From a virus, in the IMG/VR virus record IMGVR_UViG_3300047476_000372, positions 1 through 60,313 of that record: a DNA stretch of 60,313 nucleotides, one strand, 5' to 3'. This document shows positions 1 to 8,497 of the stretch, in pieces (the stretch's first letter is position 1; every line of letters begins with the position of its first letter). The notes under the pieces are model-generated. The model did not search any database. It worked only from the letters and a program-made list of their open reading frames with translations, and had not been told where the DNA came from. The position numbers and the translations under genes are program-made.

Positions 1-224
1 GGTATTAATCTAAGAGTATCAAAAAATATTACAGGAGCAACTGCTTCTTTTAATGTTCTTGCTTCTGGTGCTGTTCAATCAGATGTAACTTCTGCCTATG
101 GATTTTATAATACATCATCAACAGCAGGAGCTTCTTTTACTTTAAATGCCTACTTTCATTTCTTTGCCGAACAAGGTACATTTGGTGTAGGTTCAACGGT
201 TTCAAGTCAATACGGATTTTATGT
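1..224. repeat. Imperfect terminal direct repeat, left copy
   Basis: This stretch matches 60090-60313 without gaps, with five substitutions (positions 102, 112, 126, 128 and 213). Both copies are in the same reading frame of the fibre gene. Three of the changes are synonymous and two alter a residue (Thr/Ala, Gly/Ala). It is either contig overlap of a circular map with sequence variation, or two neighbouring copies of an intragenic fibre repeat. Confidence 0.9.
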
Positions 225-3200
225 TGGTGCGTCATTAATAGGTGCAACTAATAATTACGGATTTTTTGGAAACATAGCAGCCGCTACGGGTCGCTGGAAT
301 CTCTATATGGCTGGAACGGCTGATAATTATTTGGCTGGTAGTCTTGGCATAGGGATTGCAACTCCTACAATAAAATTGCAAGTAGAAAACAATGAAAATG
401 CTAGTAATGGTGTTTGGACAAGAAATACAAATAGCGGTACTGCTGCTTCAAGTTATTTTACAACTGTATCAAATGCTGGACAAATAAATATAACAGCACA
501 TAGTACAACTCATTCTGTTTGGGCAAATACTGCTGTAATAAATACTACTTCAGGCTTTACTGGTGGATTAACAACTTTTGTTACTGCTGGTAACTATGAT
601 GTATGGACTGGTTCTTCTATAAGACAAAGAATAACAAGCGGCGGTAACCTCCTCATCGGCAGCACAACCGATTCTGGCGAGAAGCTACAAGTCACTGGAA
701 CTGCGAAGATTACTGGTACAACTACTTTTGGAACTATTGGAAGTGGTACTGGATTAACTTGGGATAATACTAATAATAGATTAAATATTGGTAATGCATT
801 ACCAACAAATATTGGAAATCAAAATATTGTTGCATCTACATCAATAGTAGGATTTTCTGCAAAAAATACTTCATCGGCATCTGGCTCAACTCAAGCTGGA
901 TTTTATGTAGAAAATAACAGTGGTTTTGGAGGTCAATTATATAAAACAGGAAGCGCATATACAACTTATAAAATTATATCTGCAAATGATTTAGGATTTT
1001 ATAATTCTGGTGGTGGAAATATTTCTATATTAAACGATTTAGTATCTGGTAGTATTAGATTCGCTGCTGGTGGCTCATCAACAGTTCAATGGACGATAGC
1101 AAGTGATGGTAATCTTGAAGCAGCTGATGGTAAGAATTTGATTTTTGCAACAACAAACGGTACAAAAATAGGTACTGCTACAAACCAAAAGATAGGTTTC
1201 TGGAATGCTACTCCTATTATTAGACCAACTGGAAATATATTAACAGCCCTATCTACAATGGGTCTTGTATCCTCTCCAACAATAGCTGTTGGTGATGTGA
1301 CTGGAGCTGTGTCTGCTCTAACAGGAGAAGTTTCTACAACAGGAACAGGCTCTCTTACTGTTACACTTGGAACAACAGCAGTAACAGGTAAACTATTAAC
1401 AGGTCTTTCTGTAACATCTGGAGCTATAACATCATCAGACAGTATACTTGGTGCTTTTGGTAAGATTCAAGGTCAGATTAATGCTTTATCAGGTGGTTCT
1501 ACTTATAAAGGTTCTTGGAATGCTAATACAAATTCTCCAACAATTACTAGTGGTACTGGTACAGCTGGTGATTACTATATCGTAAGCACAGCAGGAACGA
1601 CAACAATAGATGGTGTGTCTAGCTGGGATATTGGAGATTGGATTATATTTAATGGAACTGTATGGCAGAAGATTGATAATACAGATTCTGTTACTTCTGT
1701 AAATAGCCAAGTTGGAGCTGTTGTACTTACCACTTCAGATATTACTGAAGGAACTAATCTTTACTACACAGATACTAGAGCAAGGGCTGCGATAAGCTTG
1801 ACAACATCTGGTTCTAGCGGAGCTGCTACTTATAGTTCTGGAGTATTAAATATTCCTAACTATACCTTATCAGGTTTAGGAGGCGTGTCTTCTTCAACAA
1901 CTTTAACAATAAATGGTACTGCACTAGATTTAACAACTTCTAGGTCTTGGGACGTAGGTACAGTAACCAGCGTAAACGCATCTGTTCCGACAGGGTTTTC
2001 TGTAGGTTCTGCGGTAACAAGTAGTGGGAATATTGCAATAGGGTTTGCTGCTGGATATGCACTACCTACAATATTGTCTCAATCGAATTGGGATGTTGCA
2101 TATAATGATAAAATAAATAGTGCTTCGGTAACTGGTACGACTACTAAGACTTTAACATTGACCCAACAAGATGGCGGCACAGTTACTGCATCTTGGTCTG
2201 ATGATAATTCTGTAACAAGTGTTTTTGGTAGGACTGGAGCAGTAGTTGCTACTAGTGGTGATTATACTACGGCTCAGGTAACTGAGAGTGGTAATTTATA
2301 TTTCACTAATGCTCGTGCAATAGCTAGTACACTAACAGGATATACAAGTGGAGCTGGAACAATAACAGCAAGTGATACTATCTTATCGGCTATTCAGAAA
2401 TTGAATGGCAATATCGGTGCACTTGTTACTGGAGTATCAAGTGTTAACGGATTGTCTGGTGCTGTTACATTAAGTACTTCTAATGTATCTGAAGGTACTA
2501 ACTTATATTATACAGATACTAGGGCTAGGGCAGCTATAAGCTTAACAACTACAGGTTCAAGTGGTGCTGCTACATATTCTGGAGGAGTTTTAAATATTCC
2601 TACATACACATTGGCTGGTCTTGGTGGTGTTTCTACTTCTAGGACTTTAACAATAAACGGAACAGCTTTTGATTTAAGTGCCGATAGAGCTTGGTCTGTA
2701 GGTACAGTTACTAGTGTTAATGCTAGTGTTCCAACAGGATTTTCTGTAGGTTCTGCGGTAACTTCTAGTGGTGATATAGCGATAAGCTTTGCTGCAGGGT
2801 ACGCACTTCCAACAACAGCTTCTCAGGCTAATTGGGATGCTGCTTATAATGATAAGATTAACAGTGCATCTGTTACCGGAACAACAACAAAAACACTAAC
2901 CCTTACACAACAAGACGGAGGCACAGTTACTGCATCTTGGAGCGATATTGATACTGCTCCTGTTTCTAGTGTATTTGGTAGGACAGGTGCTGTAGTTGCT
3001 TCAAGTGGAGACTACACAACAGCTCAGGTTACTGAAAGCGGTAACTTATATTATACCGATGCGAGAGCAAGGGCCGCAATAAGTTTAACAACTACAGGAA
3101 CTTCTGGTGCTGCTACTTACAGTGGAGGTGTTTTAAATATACCTCAGTATCAATCGGTATTGACAAATCCAGTTACAGGTACTGGAGCAAGTGGAAGACT

Positions 3201-3888
3201 TTCTATATGGAATGGTTCAACTACCGTAACATCATCTTCTACCTTATACTATTCAGACCCTCACTTATACTTGGGTTATCTTGGAAGTGGAGCTGAGTAC
3301 AGTTTGACTATTGGTCAATCTAGAACAGGTAATGGATATGCTTACATAGACTTAGTTGGTGATTCTACTTACGCTGATTACGGATTAAGAATTATGCGTT
3401 CTAATACTGGAGCAAATACAAATTCAGTACTAGAGCATCAAGGAACTGGAGATTTTGTTTTCAAGACTGTTCATGCTGCAGCAATTAAATTCCAGACAGG
3501 AGCTACAGAAAGGGTTGCTATATCTAGTGACGGTCAAATGTGGGTAGGGTATTTAACTAGTCAAGGTTCTTATACACTTCAGGTTAATGGTTCTACTTTC
3601 TCTTCTAATGGATTTTTTGAAACTTCAGATATAAGAATCAAAGATATTATAAGACAACATGATGGGTTAGATTTTGGAGCTATAGAGTATAAATGGAAAG
3701 ATGGTAGAGATACTAAAACACATTGGGGTTATGCTGCGCAAGATGTACAGAAAGTTATACCTGATGCAGTATACTTAAATGATAATGGATTCTATTCATT
3801 AGATTATAATCAAGCTCACACTTATAAAATAGCTAAGTTAGAGGAAGAAATTAAAGAACTTAAAAAGAAATTAAATGCCTTGGAGTAG
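1..3888 (+). CDS. Tail fibre, C-terminal part, with peptidase-S74 chaperone
   Basis: This frame is open from base 1 and is the continuation of the gene that runs off the right edge; joined across the 224-base overlap the protein would be about 2110 residues. It is a Gly/Ser/Thr/Ala-rich repetitive fibre with many LGIG-type turns. Near the end (codons at about 3622-3640) is TSDIRIKD, followed by a GYAAQDVQ stretch and a terminal coiled coil rich in Glu, Leu and Lys. This is the intramolecular chaperone (peptidase S74) that trimerises fibres and then cuts itself off; the Ser at 3625-3627 is the expected nucleophile. The role is host binding at the virion tail. The stop overlaps the next start by 14 bases. 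The family assignment of the C-terminus is firm; the receptor cannot be inferred. Confidence 0.9.
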   Translation, partial: GINLRVSKNITGATASFNVLASGAVQSDVTSAYGFYNTSSTAGASFTLNAYFHFFAEQGTFGVGSTVSSQYGFYVGASLIGATNNYGFFGNIAAATGRWNLYMAGTADNYLAGSLGIGIATPTIKLQVENNENASNGVWTRNTNSGTAASSYFTTVSNAGQINITAHSTTHSVWANTAVINTTSGFTGGLTTFVTAGNYDVWTGSSIRQRITSGGNLLIGSTTDSGEKLQVTGTAKITGTTTFGTIGSGTGLTWDNTNNRLNIGNALPTNIGNQNIVASTSIVGFSAKNTSSASGSTQAGFYVENNSGFGGQLYKTGSAYTTYKIISANDLGFYNSGGGNISILNDLVSGSIRFAAGGSSTVQWTIASDGNLEAADGKNLIFATTNGTKIGTATNQKIGFWNATPIIRPTGNILTALSTMGLVSSPTIAVGDVTGAVSALTGEVSTTGTGSLTVTLGTTAVTGKLLTGLSVTSGAITSSDSILGAFGKIQGQINALSGGSTYKGSWNANTNSPTITSGTGTAGDYYIVSTAGTTTIDGVSSWDIGDWIIFNGTVWQKIDNTDSVTSVNSQVGAVVLTTSDITEGTNLYYTDTRARAAISLTTSGSSGAATYSSGVLNIPNYTLSGLGGVSSSTTLTINGTALDLTTSRSWDVGTVTSVNASVPTGFSVGSAVTSSGNIAIGFAAGYALPTILSQSNWDVAYNDKINSASVTGTTTKTLTLTQQDGGTVTASWSDDNSVTSVFGRTGAVVATSGDYTTAQVTESGNLYFTNARAIASTLTGYTSGAGTITASDTILSAIQKLNGNIGALVTGVSSVNGLSGAVTLSTSNVSEGTNLYYTDTRARAAISLTTTGSSGAATYSGGVLNIPTYTLAGLGGVSTSRTLTINGTAFDLSADRAWSVGTVTSVNASVPTGFSVGSAVTSSGDIAISFAAGYALPTTASQANWDAAYNDKINSASVTGTTTKTLTLTQQDGGTVTASWSDIDTAPVSSVFGRTGAVVASSGDYTTAQVTESGNLYYTDARARAAISLTTTGTSGAATYSGGVLNIPQYQSVLTNPVTGTGASGRLSIWNGSTTVTSSSTLYYSDPHLYLGYLGSGAEYSLTIGQSRTGNGYAYIDLVGDSTYADYGLRIMRSNTGANTNSVLEHQGTGDFVFKTVHAAAIKFQTGATERVAISSDGQMWVGYLTSQGSYTLQVNGSTFSSNGFFETSDIRIKDIIRQHDGLDFGAIEYKWKDGRDTKTHWGYAAQDVQKVIPDAVYLNDNGFYSLDYNQAHTYKIAKLEEEIKELKKKLNALE
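1690..3160 (+). repeat. Two long tandem repeats in the tail fibre, period about 744 nt
   Basis: The fibre contains two successive units of about 248 codons. Each holds a segment with NLYYTDTRARAAISL, a LNIP segment, a SVNASVPTGFSVGSAV segment, a KINSASVTGTTTKTLTL segment and an SVFGRTGAVVA segment. A third, truncated unit follows. Protein identity between units is high, while the DNA differs at many third positions, for example in the two SVNASVP segments near 1960 and 2704. Confidence 0.85.
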
Positions 3889-5035
3889 TCTTGCAAACAA
3901 TCAGTCTGTTTCTGATACTAATCTAAAAGATGCTGTTGATACTGGAGTATTTTCAGCAGGAGGCACTGCATTTCCATCTCCTACTCAAAATAAGGAAGTA
4001 ACTAAATCTAGATGTGAGAGTTATATTAATATTCAAAATATAAAAAATCCTTCTTTTTTAGTTAAGTCTAGTAATCAAATTATTACTAAAGAGGATATTT
4101 ATAATGTAGGAGACTTTAGATTAGACCCTCAATACGGAAAGGTATTTACAAATATGACTGGAACTAATCTTCCTTCATTTACTTTTAACGTAACTTCTAA
4201 CACAATAAAGCAATATAATAATATAATTCCTGCACAAAATATATTTGTAGAACTTACAGGAAATGCTTTTGTAAGCCCTGTTAGAGTATCACTATATATT
4301 AATAGTGTATTAATACAGAGTGTAGCCATAGCTCAGAATGGTGCAACATCAGCTACATTAACTTTGCCAAATGATGTCTCTCCGACTAATGAAATAAAGA
4401 TATCTGTAGACTCTGGTTCTGTTCCTCCTTCAGGTTCTTTTACATTTGGAAGTACGCCCGTAAACTGTGTTGCTGTAAGTAAGAATACTGGTCAATATCA
4501 GATAGCTTCAATAGGTGTTTGGGATTATGATGTATCTGGATTTACAAGATGCGCTACTAAAGGGGGTTATATATGCTATTCTTCTGATTATGGTGCTACT
4601 TGGTATAAGTCTAATGTCACAGGAAACTTCTGTAAATTGGCTATATCTGATAATGGTCAATATGCTATTGCTGCTTCTCAAAGCGGTTACCTATATAGGT
4701 CAACTAATTTTGGGGCAACTTGGTCTGCAGTTACTTCTCTAGGCGAAAAAGTATGGAGTGGAGCTGATATTGGAGCTAATATGTATGTTTGTTCTAGAAA
4801 AACAAATGGCGCAACAGAGGGTAAGGTTTATAAGTCTACAGACAATGGAGCTAGTTGGACAGACGTCACTCCCGCTTCTTCTAAAGATTTTAGTGCAATA
4901 GGTGTATACGATACTAAGTCTGGTACAGAACAAATTATTGTTGGTTCTTATTATAGTGACCTAAGATTAGCTTATTATCTTTCTGTTAATAGTGGAACAA
5001 GTTGGTCACCTTATTCAATACCTGTTTCAGTTTAA
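3875..5035 (+). CDS. Tail-associated beta-propeller protein with Asp-box (BNR) repeats
   Basis: The C-terminal two thirds contains four copies of the Asp-box pattern S-x-D-x-G-x-T/S-W (for example SSDYGATW, STNFGATW, STDNGASW), the signature of sialidase-like beta-propellers. The N-terminal region of about 180 residues has no motif I recognise and may anchor the protein to the fibre. The start overlaps the end of the S74 fibre gene by 14 bases, implying co-translation. It is likely a virion surface protein that binds or trims host glycans. Asp boxes alone do not prove enzymatic activity, and no catalytic Arg triad can be assigned by eye. Confidence 0.75.
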   Translation: MPWSSLANNQSVSDTNLKDAVDTGVFSAGGTAFPSPTQNKEVTKSRCESYINIQNIKNPSFLVKSSNQIITKEDIYNVGDFRLDPQYGKVFTNMTGTNLPSFTFNVTSNTIKQYNNIIPAQNIFVELTGNAFVSPVRVSLYINSVLIQSVAIAQNGATSATLTLPNDVSPTNEIKISVDSGSVPPSGSFTFGSTPVNCVAVSKNTGQYQIASIGVWDYDVSGFTRCATKGGYICYSSDYGATWYKSNVTGNFCKLAISDNGQYAIAASQSGYLYRSTNFGATWSAVTSLGEKVWSGADIGANMYVCSRKTNGATEGKVYKSTDNGASWTDVTPASSKDFSAIGVYDTKSGTEQIIVGSYYSDLRLAYYLSVNSGTSWSPYSIPVSV

Positions 5036-5045
5036 AATATATATA

Positions 5046-5462
5046 ATGGCATATTCACGTATAGAAAGCATTGTTGACATTAAGTTTAGGTTTGGTACTG
5101 CAGTAATATCATGTAATGAATATTATTACAATAATATTTCTAGAATTGTTAAATCAAGCAATGGGATATCTTGGCAAAATATTACAACAGATACTAATGG
5201 AAAATTCTTTGATGTTGCTTTAAATGATTTCCCAGATTGTTTTGTAACTTACCTACCATTAAGTGGTGGAGTATATGGTACAGACTACTTAAAAAAAATA
5301 ACAGGCTTATCTACAGTATCAAATGTTACTTCAAGCGGGTCTAGGTCTTGGCAATGTGTAGATATAGATAACTTTAGTGGCGCTAATAAGTACATACTAG
5401 TTGGAACCGATAATGGATTATATAGGTCTAATGACGGTGGGGCAACTTTTACTGCTTTATAG
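5046..5462 (+). CDS. Small Asp-box protein, companion of the upstream propeller
   Basis: The protein has about 138 residues starting MAYSRIES. I chose this ATG over an upstream in-frame one because it lies ten bases after the previous stop in an A/T-rich leader and the start resembles other virion genes here. It ends with a clear Asp box, RSNDGGATF, and has an earlier degenerate one (KSSNGISW). It looks like one or two further blades of the same propeller carried as a separate chain, or a broken-off paralogue. Function beyond a tail surface role is not visible. Confidence 0.7.
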   Translation: MAYSRIESIVDIKFRFGTAVISCNEYYYNNISRIVKSSNGISWQNITTDTNGKFFDVALNDFPDCFVTYLPLSGGVYGTDYLKKITGLSTVSNVTSSGSRSWQCVDIDNFSGANKYILVGTDNGLYRSNDGGATFTAL

Positions 5463-5472
5463 ATATATTAAT

Positions 5473-5480
5473 TAAATTTG
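5473..5480 (+). promoter_or_regulatory. Bacteroidetes -7 element TAAATTTG
   Basis: It matches TAnnTTTG, 21 bases before the next start. No TTG -33 element is seen at the usual distance. Confidence 0.4.
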
Positions 5481-5501
5481 TAAAACTTAAAATAAAATAA
5501 A

Positions 5502-5771
5502 ATGGCAAAAGTTCAACCAGTAAATGTACCAAGCGTTGGCGTTGGTACTACATTAGAAGTAACAGTACTTCCTTTCAGCACAAGAGCAACAACTGTCCAG
5601 ACTTGGAACAAATTGGTTGACGACGAAGGAAAGGAAGTAATCCCTGCTTGGAATTACACTTTAACAGAAGAGGAGTATAACTCATGGGGTGTAGACAATT
5701 CAGTAGTGGATGATTATGTAGCTGCAGATAAGGGTCTTGTAATCATACCTGACGCTCCAGAAGCAGAATAA
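5502..5771 (+). CDS. Hypothetical protein, 89 aa
   Basis: A small acidic protein with no recognised domain; the composition suggests a beta-rich fold with an acidic C-terminal tail. It lies between the propeller genes and a strong terminator, so it closes the tail-fibre transcription unit. The A-rich leader before ATG is typical of highly expressed genes here. It could be a minor virion protein; nothing in the sequence identifies it. Confidence 0.7.
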   Translation: MAKVQPVNVPSVGVGTTLEVTVLPFSTRATTVQTWNKLVDDEGKEVIPAWNYTLTEEEYNSWGVDNSVVDDYVAADKGLVIIPDAPEAE

Positions 5772-5797
5772 GTAATTACCTTAGGATAACCCACATT

Positions 5798-5822
5798 ACC
5801 TAGCAGAAATGCTAGGTTTTTG
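5798..5822 (+). terminator. Rho-independent terminator after the tail-fibre unit
   Basis: A seven-base-pair stem ACCTAGC/GCTAGGT with a six-base loop is followed by a T run. Confidence 0.85.
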
Positions 5823-5834
5823 TGTTTATTTTAT

Positions 5835-5865
5835 TTGTTAGATTGAAAGTTTGGCACTATTTTTG
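5835..5865 (+). promoter_or_regulatory. Promoter TTG-N20-TATTTTTG
   Basis: A complete Bacteroidetes-type promoter between a terminator and the next gene, 20 bases before its ATG. It starts an independent unit. Confidence 0.75.
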
Positions 5866-5885
5866 TTATACAAATACCAAAAACC

Positions 5886-6338
5886 ATGGCAAAAGTAACT
5901 AAAACGTATCAGGAGCTAATTCAGCTCGCAAATGCAATCAACATTTTATCTAACTCTAAGGAACATGTAGAGGCTAATACAAAAGGTGTAAAGAAGCTAC
6001 AGAAGATTGGGGGTAAGATTAAGTCAGAACTAGAGGCTTACAATGAGAAGCTAGAGGACTTGAGACTAGACAATGCGCATACAGATGAGTCTGGTGCGCT
6101 TATCCTTGACGAAAAAGGTGGATATAAGTTTAGCAAGGATGGGTTGAAAAAGCTTAATAAAGATATTAAAAAGCTGTTAGAGGACACTTTTGAGTTCTAC
6201 CAGTTTACATTCTCTCATGAAGGTCTTGAACTTTATGGATTCCTTGAGGGATGGGTAGAGGGTCTTAATTTCCCTAAAGAAGAAGTAGAAGCTGAAGAAG
6301 TAGAAGAAGCGCAAGTAATTTCTATGGAAGCTGAATAA
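5886..6338 (+). CDS. Hypothetical coiled-coil protein, 150 aa
   Basis: A Lys/Glu-rich, mostly helical protein with a long heptad-like stretch in the first 110 residues and a strongly acidic tail made of repeated Glu-Val/Glu-Ala. It has its own promoter and its own terminator, making it a monocistronic unit between tail and lysis genes. Such isolated, well-delimited genes are often strongly expressed, but the function is unknown. Confidence 0.75.
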   Translation: MAKVTKTYQELIQLANAINILSNSKEHVEANTKGVKKLQKIGGKIKSELEAYNEKLEDLRLDNAHTDESGALILDEKGGYKFSKDGLKKLNKDIKKLLEDTFEFYQFTFSHEGLELYGFLEGWVEGLNFPKEEVEAEEVEEAQVISMEAE

Positions 6339-6366
6339 AAGATAGTTTTTCATGTGTTTGTTGATT

Positions 6367-6397
6367 GGGGGTCTTTTCTAGGACCCCCTATTTTTTG
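6367..6397 (+). terminator. Rho-independent terminator
   Basis: The stem GGGGGTC/GACCCCC has an eight-base loop and is followed by TATTTTTTG. Confidence 0.9.
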
Positions 6398-6407
6398 TAA
6401 AATAGCT

Positions 6408-6415
6408 TAAATTTG
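6408..6415 (+). promoter_or_regulatory. -7 element TAAATTTG four bases before ATG
   Basis: Its spacing to the start codon leaves almost no 5' leader, so the mRNA may be leaderless. Confidence 0.5.
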
Positions 6416-6419
6416 TACT

Positions 6420-6983
6420 ATGAGAGATATCATATTCATGCTCACGATACTATGCCTTTCTTTCTTTTTATATAGAGAATGTAACAAGGAGCCTATAGTT
6501 ATTGAAGGAGAGCCATACGATGTATTAAAGATTGTCAGAGATACAGAGTATATACCATTTAAGGTTGTACTACCACAGGACACTTTGATTAAGGATACTA
6601 CCATCTATGTAGATGTCCCATACCTAGATTCATCTATGATTGACTCTGTTCTTAGGGAATATTATTCGAAATCTGTATATGTCGATACGGTAGGTGTAGG
6701 TAAGTTTGGCTACCTGTATATTCAGGATACGGTAAGTCGTAACTCTATAGTCAATAGGATGCTTTCTGCTGACCTAACGTTCCCTTCGTATAGGGATACC
6801 ATATACCTAGGTCAACAGCTACGTAATGGGCTTTATTTGGGCTCTAGAATGGATTTAACAGAACGTGGTATATTCTTAGGGCCTTCTTTGATGTATCTTA
6901 AGAATAATAAGATATTTAGTGGTTCGTTTAGTTTAGGTGGAGGAAAGCCATTTTATAGTGTAGGAATGAATATAAAGCTATGA
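6420..6983 (+). CDS. Membrane-anchored lysis-region protein (possible spanin)
   Basis: The N-terminus has one hydrophobic segment (about residues 4-18), followed by a Cys and about 165 residues that would lie outside the cytoplasmic membrane. The C-terminal third resembles a small beta-rich outer-membrane-type segment (ending FYSVGMNIKL). It is first in an overlapping cassette with a two-helix membrane protein and the endolysin, so a spanin-like or envelope-bridging function is plausible. This rests on topology and position only. Confidence 0.6.
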   Translation: MRDIIFMLTILCLSFFLYRECNKEPIVIEGEPYDVLKIVRDTEYIPFKVVLPQDTLIKDTTIYVDVPYLDSSMIDSVLREYYSKSVYVDTVGVGKFGYLYIQDTVSRNSIVNRMLSADLTFPSYRDTIYLGQQLRNGLYLGSRMDLTERGIFLGPSLMYLKNNKIFSGSFSLGGGKPFYSVGMNIKL

Positions 6984-7258
6984 GGATACTAGAGATATTT
7001 AGGGATGAGAAAGGTAACTACTCCTCAAACAGATTTGTAGGCGTATTGTCAGGTTTATCCTTATGTGCATGTTTAATTATATCAGCAGCCTCACACAGGG
7101 AAATTACCCCACATGAAGGGCTTATAGATGCTGTTGTATTTATATGTACAGGAAGTCTAGGATTTGGCATGATTAATAAGGTAGCAGAAAAAATATACGG
7201 AAATGAGAAAGGACAAGGTAACACTACAGAGGATAGAGCTACTCCATCCGAAGGTTAG
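6980..7258 (+). CDS. Two-helix membrane protein, holin-like
   Basis: It starts on an ATGA overlap with the previous stop. Two hydrophobic segments (about 20-40 and 50-67) are separated by a short polar turn, with a charged tail beyond. Directly upstream of, and overlapping, the endolysin by 56 bases, it is the best holin candidate in this cassette. A second holin-like gene exists at 21047, so the division of labour is uncertain. Confidence 0.6.
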   Translation: MRILEIFRDEKGNYSSNRFVGVLSGLSLCACLIISAASHREITPHEGLIDAVVFICTGSLGFGMINKVAEKIYGNEKGQGNTTEDRATPSEG

Positions 7259-7715
7259 GGAAGAAGTTAGGGAGATTTATGATGAAATCTGTACTAGATT
7301 AACGGGTAATGCTGGATGCAGATTTACACATACCTTGAGGACGTTTAAGGAGCAGGATGATTTATATGCTCTTGGTAGAACTAAACCCGGAAAGATAGTC
7401 AGCCATGCTCGTGGTGGCCAGTCCTATCATAACTTCGGTTTGGCAATAGATTTTTGCTTAATTATAGACAAGAACAATGATTGGGTGTTTGAGGAGATTT
7501 CTTGGGACACTAAAAAAGACTACGACAAAGACGGCACATCTGAGTGGAGAGAAGTTGTAGAAGTGTTTAAAATGTATGGATGGGAATGGGCTGGTGAGTG
7601 GAAATCCTTCAAGGACTTCCCGCATTTTCAAAAAACTTTTGGTTATACCACTCCTCAATTAAAAAAGCTTTACGACTCAAAAAAGGTAGATAAAAATAAT
7701 TATGTTCTTATATGA
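7203..7715 (+). CDS. Endolysin, M15-family peptidoglycan peptidase
   Basis: This is a single-domain D-Ala/L-Ala-D-Glu type zinc peptidase. The SYHNFGLAIDF motif gives zinc ligands His76 and Asp83, and the late DFPHFQ segment gives His141. The length (170 residues) is usual for phage M15C endolysins. It cuts the peptide part of peptidoglycan at the end of infection. It overlaps the holin-like gene upstream. Its last residues, KKVDKNNYVLI, are encoded a second time about 600 bases downstream, beyond the homing endonuclease, showing that the nuclease gene entered at this gene's 3' end. Confidence 0.88.
   Translation: MRKDKVTLQRIELLHPKVREEVREIYDEICTRLTGNAGCRFTHTLRTFKEQDDLYALGRTKPGKIVSHARGGQSYHNFGLAIDFCLIIDKNNDWVFEEISWDTKKDYDKDGTSEWREVVEVFKMYGWEWAGEWKSFKDFPHFQKTFGYTTPQLKKLYDSKKVDKNNYVLI
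7680..7715 (+). repeat. Endolysin 3'-end duplication, upstream copy
   Basis: It encodes KKVDKNNYVLI and stop. The same twelve codons recur at 8278-8313 with seven base changes, all synonymous. The copy ends in ATGA, which also starts the GIY-YIG gene. Confidence 0.9.
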
Positions 7716-8287
7716 AGTTGAAGTCTGGTATATACTGCATTAAATGTTTAGAAAATGGTAAAATGTATATTGGAAAAAGCATTAATATCACAGATAGAAG
7801 GCAGAAGCATTTCAACTTACTAAAAAGAGGTATTCACGATAATAGAAAAGTCCAAAATTCATATAACAAATATGGTAAAAAGTCGTTTGTTTTTGGAGTA
7901 ATAGAGTTTTGTGAAGTTGATAAGTTATCTGAACTGGAGTCATTTTATATGAAAAAATACAATTCTTTTGATAAAAAGAATGGATTTAATATAAGTAGCG
8001 AAAATTGTGGTTTTACGGTACAGTCAGAGGAAACTAAACAGATTTTGAGAGATATAAGGTCTAATGTGTCTAAAACTGTATATGCCTTCACTAAAGAGGG
8101 AGATTTTGTTAAAAAATGGGATAGCATAAGCTCTTGTGCAAGCGAATTAAATGTAAATCCATGTGATGTAAGAAGGACAATTAGTCAAAAACAGAGATTT
8201 TGTAGGAATTTAGTGCTAAATGATACCAAAGAGTTTAGGCTAAGGGGGAATATGAGGGTATACAACAGGAAAAATATAAGAAAGTAG
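7712..8287 (+). CDS. GIY-YIG homing endonuclease with NUMOD1 domain
   Basis: The N-terminal catalytic domain has GIY (6-8) and YIG (19-21), a following Arg pair (29-30) and a Glu at 76 in the SELESFYM segment, as in SegA-like and I-TevI nucleases. The C-terminal region (about 122-160) matches the NUMOD1 DNA-binding helix-turn-helix (VYAFTKEGDFVKKW followed by an ASELNV helix). It starts on an ATGA overlap with the endolysin stop. Flanking duplication of the endolysin 3' end marks it as a free-standing mobile gene inserted between the endolysin and the membrane-protein gene at 8310. Confidence 0.9.
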   Translation: MKLKSGIYCIKCLENGKMYIGKSINITDRRQKHFNLLKRGIHDNRKVQNSYNKYGKKSFVFGVIEFCEVDKLSELESFYMKKYNSFDKKNGFNISSENCGFTVQSEETKQILRDIRSNVSKTVYAFTKEGDFVKKWDSISSCASELNVNPCDVRRTISQKQRFCRNLVLNDTKEFRLRGNMRVYNRKNIRK

Positions 8288-8313
8288 ATAAAAACAACTA
8301 TGTATTAATATGA
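8278..8313 (+). repeat. Endolysin 3'-end duplication, downstream copy
   Basis: It re-encodes KKVDKNNYVLI and stop in the frame of a lost endolysin end; its first ten bases overlap the GIY-YIG 3' end. Like the upstream copy it finishes in ATGA, the start of the next gene, so this is probably the original endolysin terminus. Confidence 0.88.
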
Positions 8314-8468
8314 AATTCACCATCCTATTATCAATCGTAACCATCATTGGATTTGAAATTGGCGTAGACTTTTTATCCTTCGCTGTACCATTAACAGTTT
8401 TATTTTCTGTTGTCACTGCGGAGCATATGCAAGACAACAAATGGAAGTCTATATTTAAAGTAGACTGA
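8310..8468 (+). CDS. Small two-helix membrane protein, 52 aa
   Basis: ATG overlaps the stop of the duplicated endolysin end (ATGA), so before the nuclease arrived this gene was translationally coupled to the endolysin. Two hydrophobic segments (about 3-20 and 26-40) are followed by a charged tail. It is probably part of the lysis set (accessory holin or antiholin); there is no family match by eye. Confidence 0.65.
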   Translation: MKFTILLSIVTIIGFEIGVDFLSFAVPLTVLFSVVTAEHMQDNKWKSIFKVD

Positions 8469-8470
8469 CT

Positions 8471-8478
8471 TATATTTG
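8471..8478 (+). promoter_or_regulatory. -7 element TATATTTG
   Basis: It lies 19 bases before the next main start; an intervening ATG-ATT-TAA makes a two-codon minicistron in the leader. Confidence 0.5.
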
Positions 8479-8497
8479 CAATACATGATTTAAGAAA

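Noticed and set aside
1-224. Terminal repeat as a true phage direct terminal repeat
   Set aside because: Physical terminal repeats are identical and would not be expected to lie in-frame within a repeat array of the fibre gene with five mismatches.
1489-1710. Minus-strand frame opposite the tail fibre
   Set aside because: Shadow ORF of a repetitive Thr/Ser-rich gene.
4515-4742. A 75-codon plus-strand frame inside the Asp-box protein gene
   Set aside because: Hydrophobic out-of-frame shadow of a gene with clear repeats.
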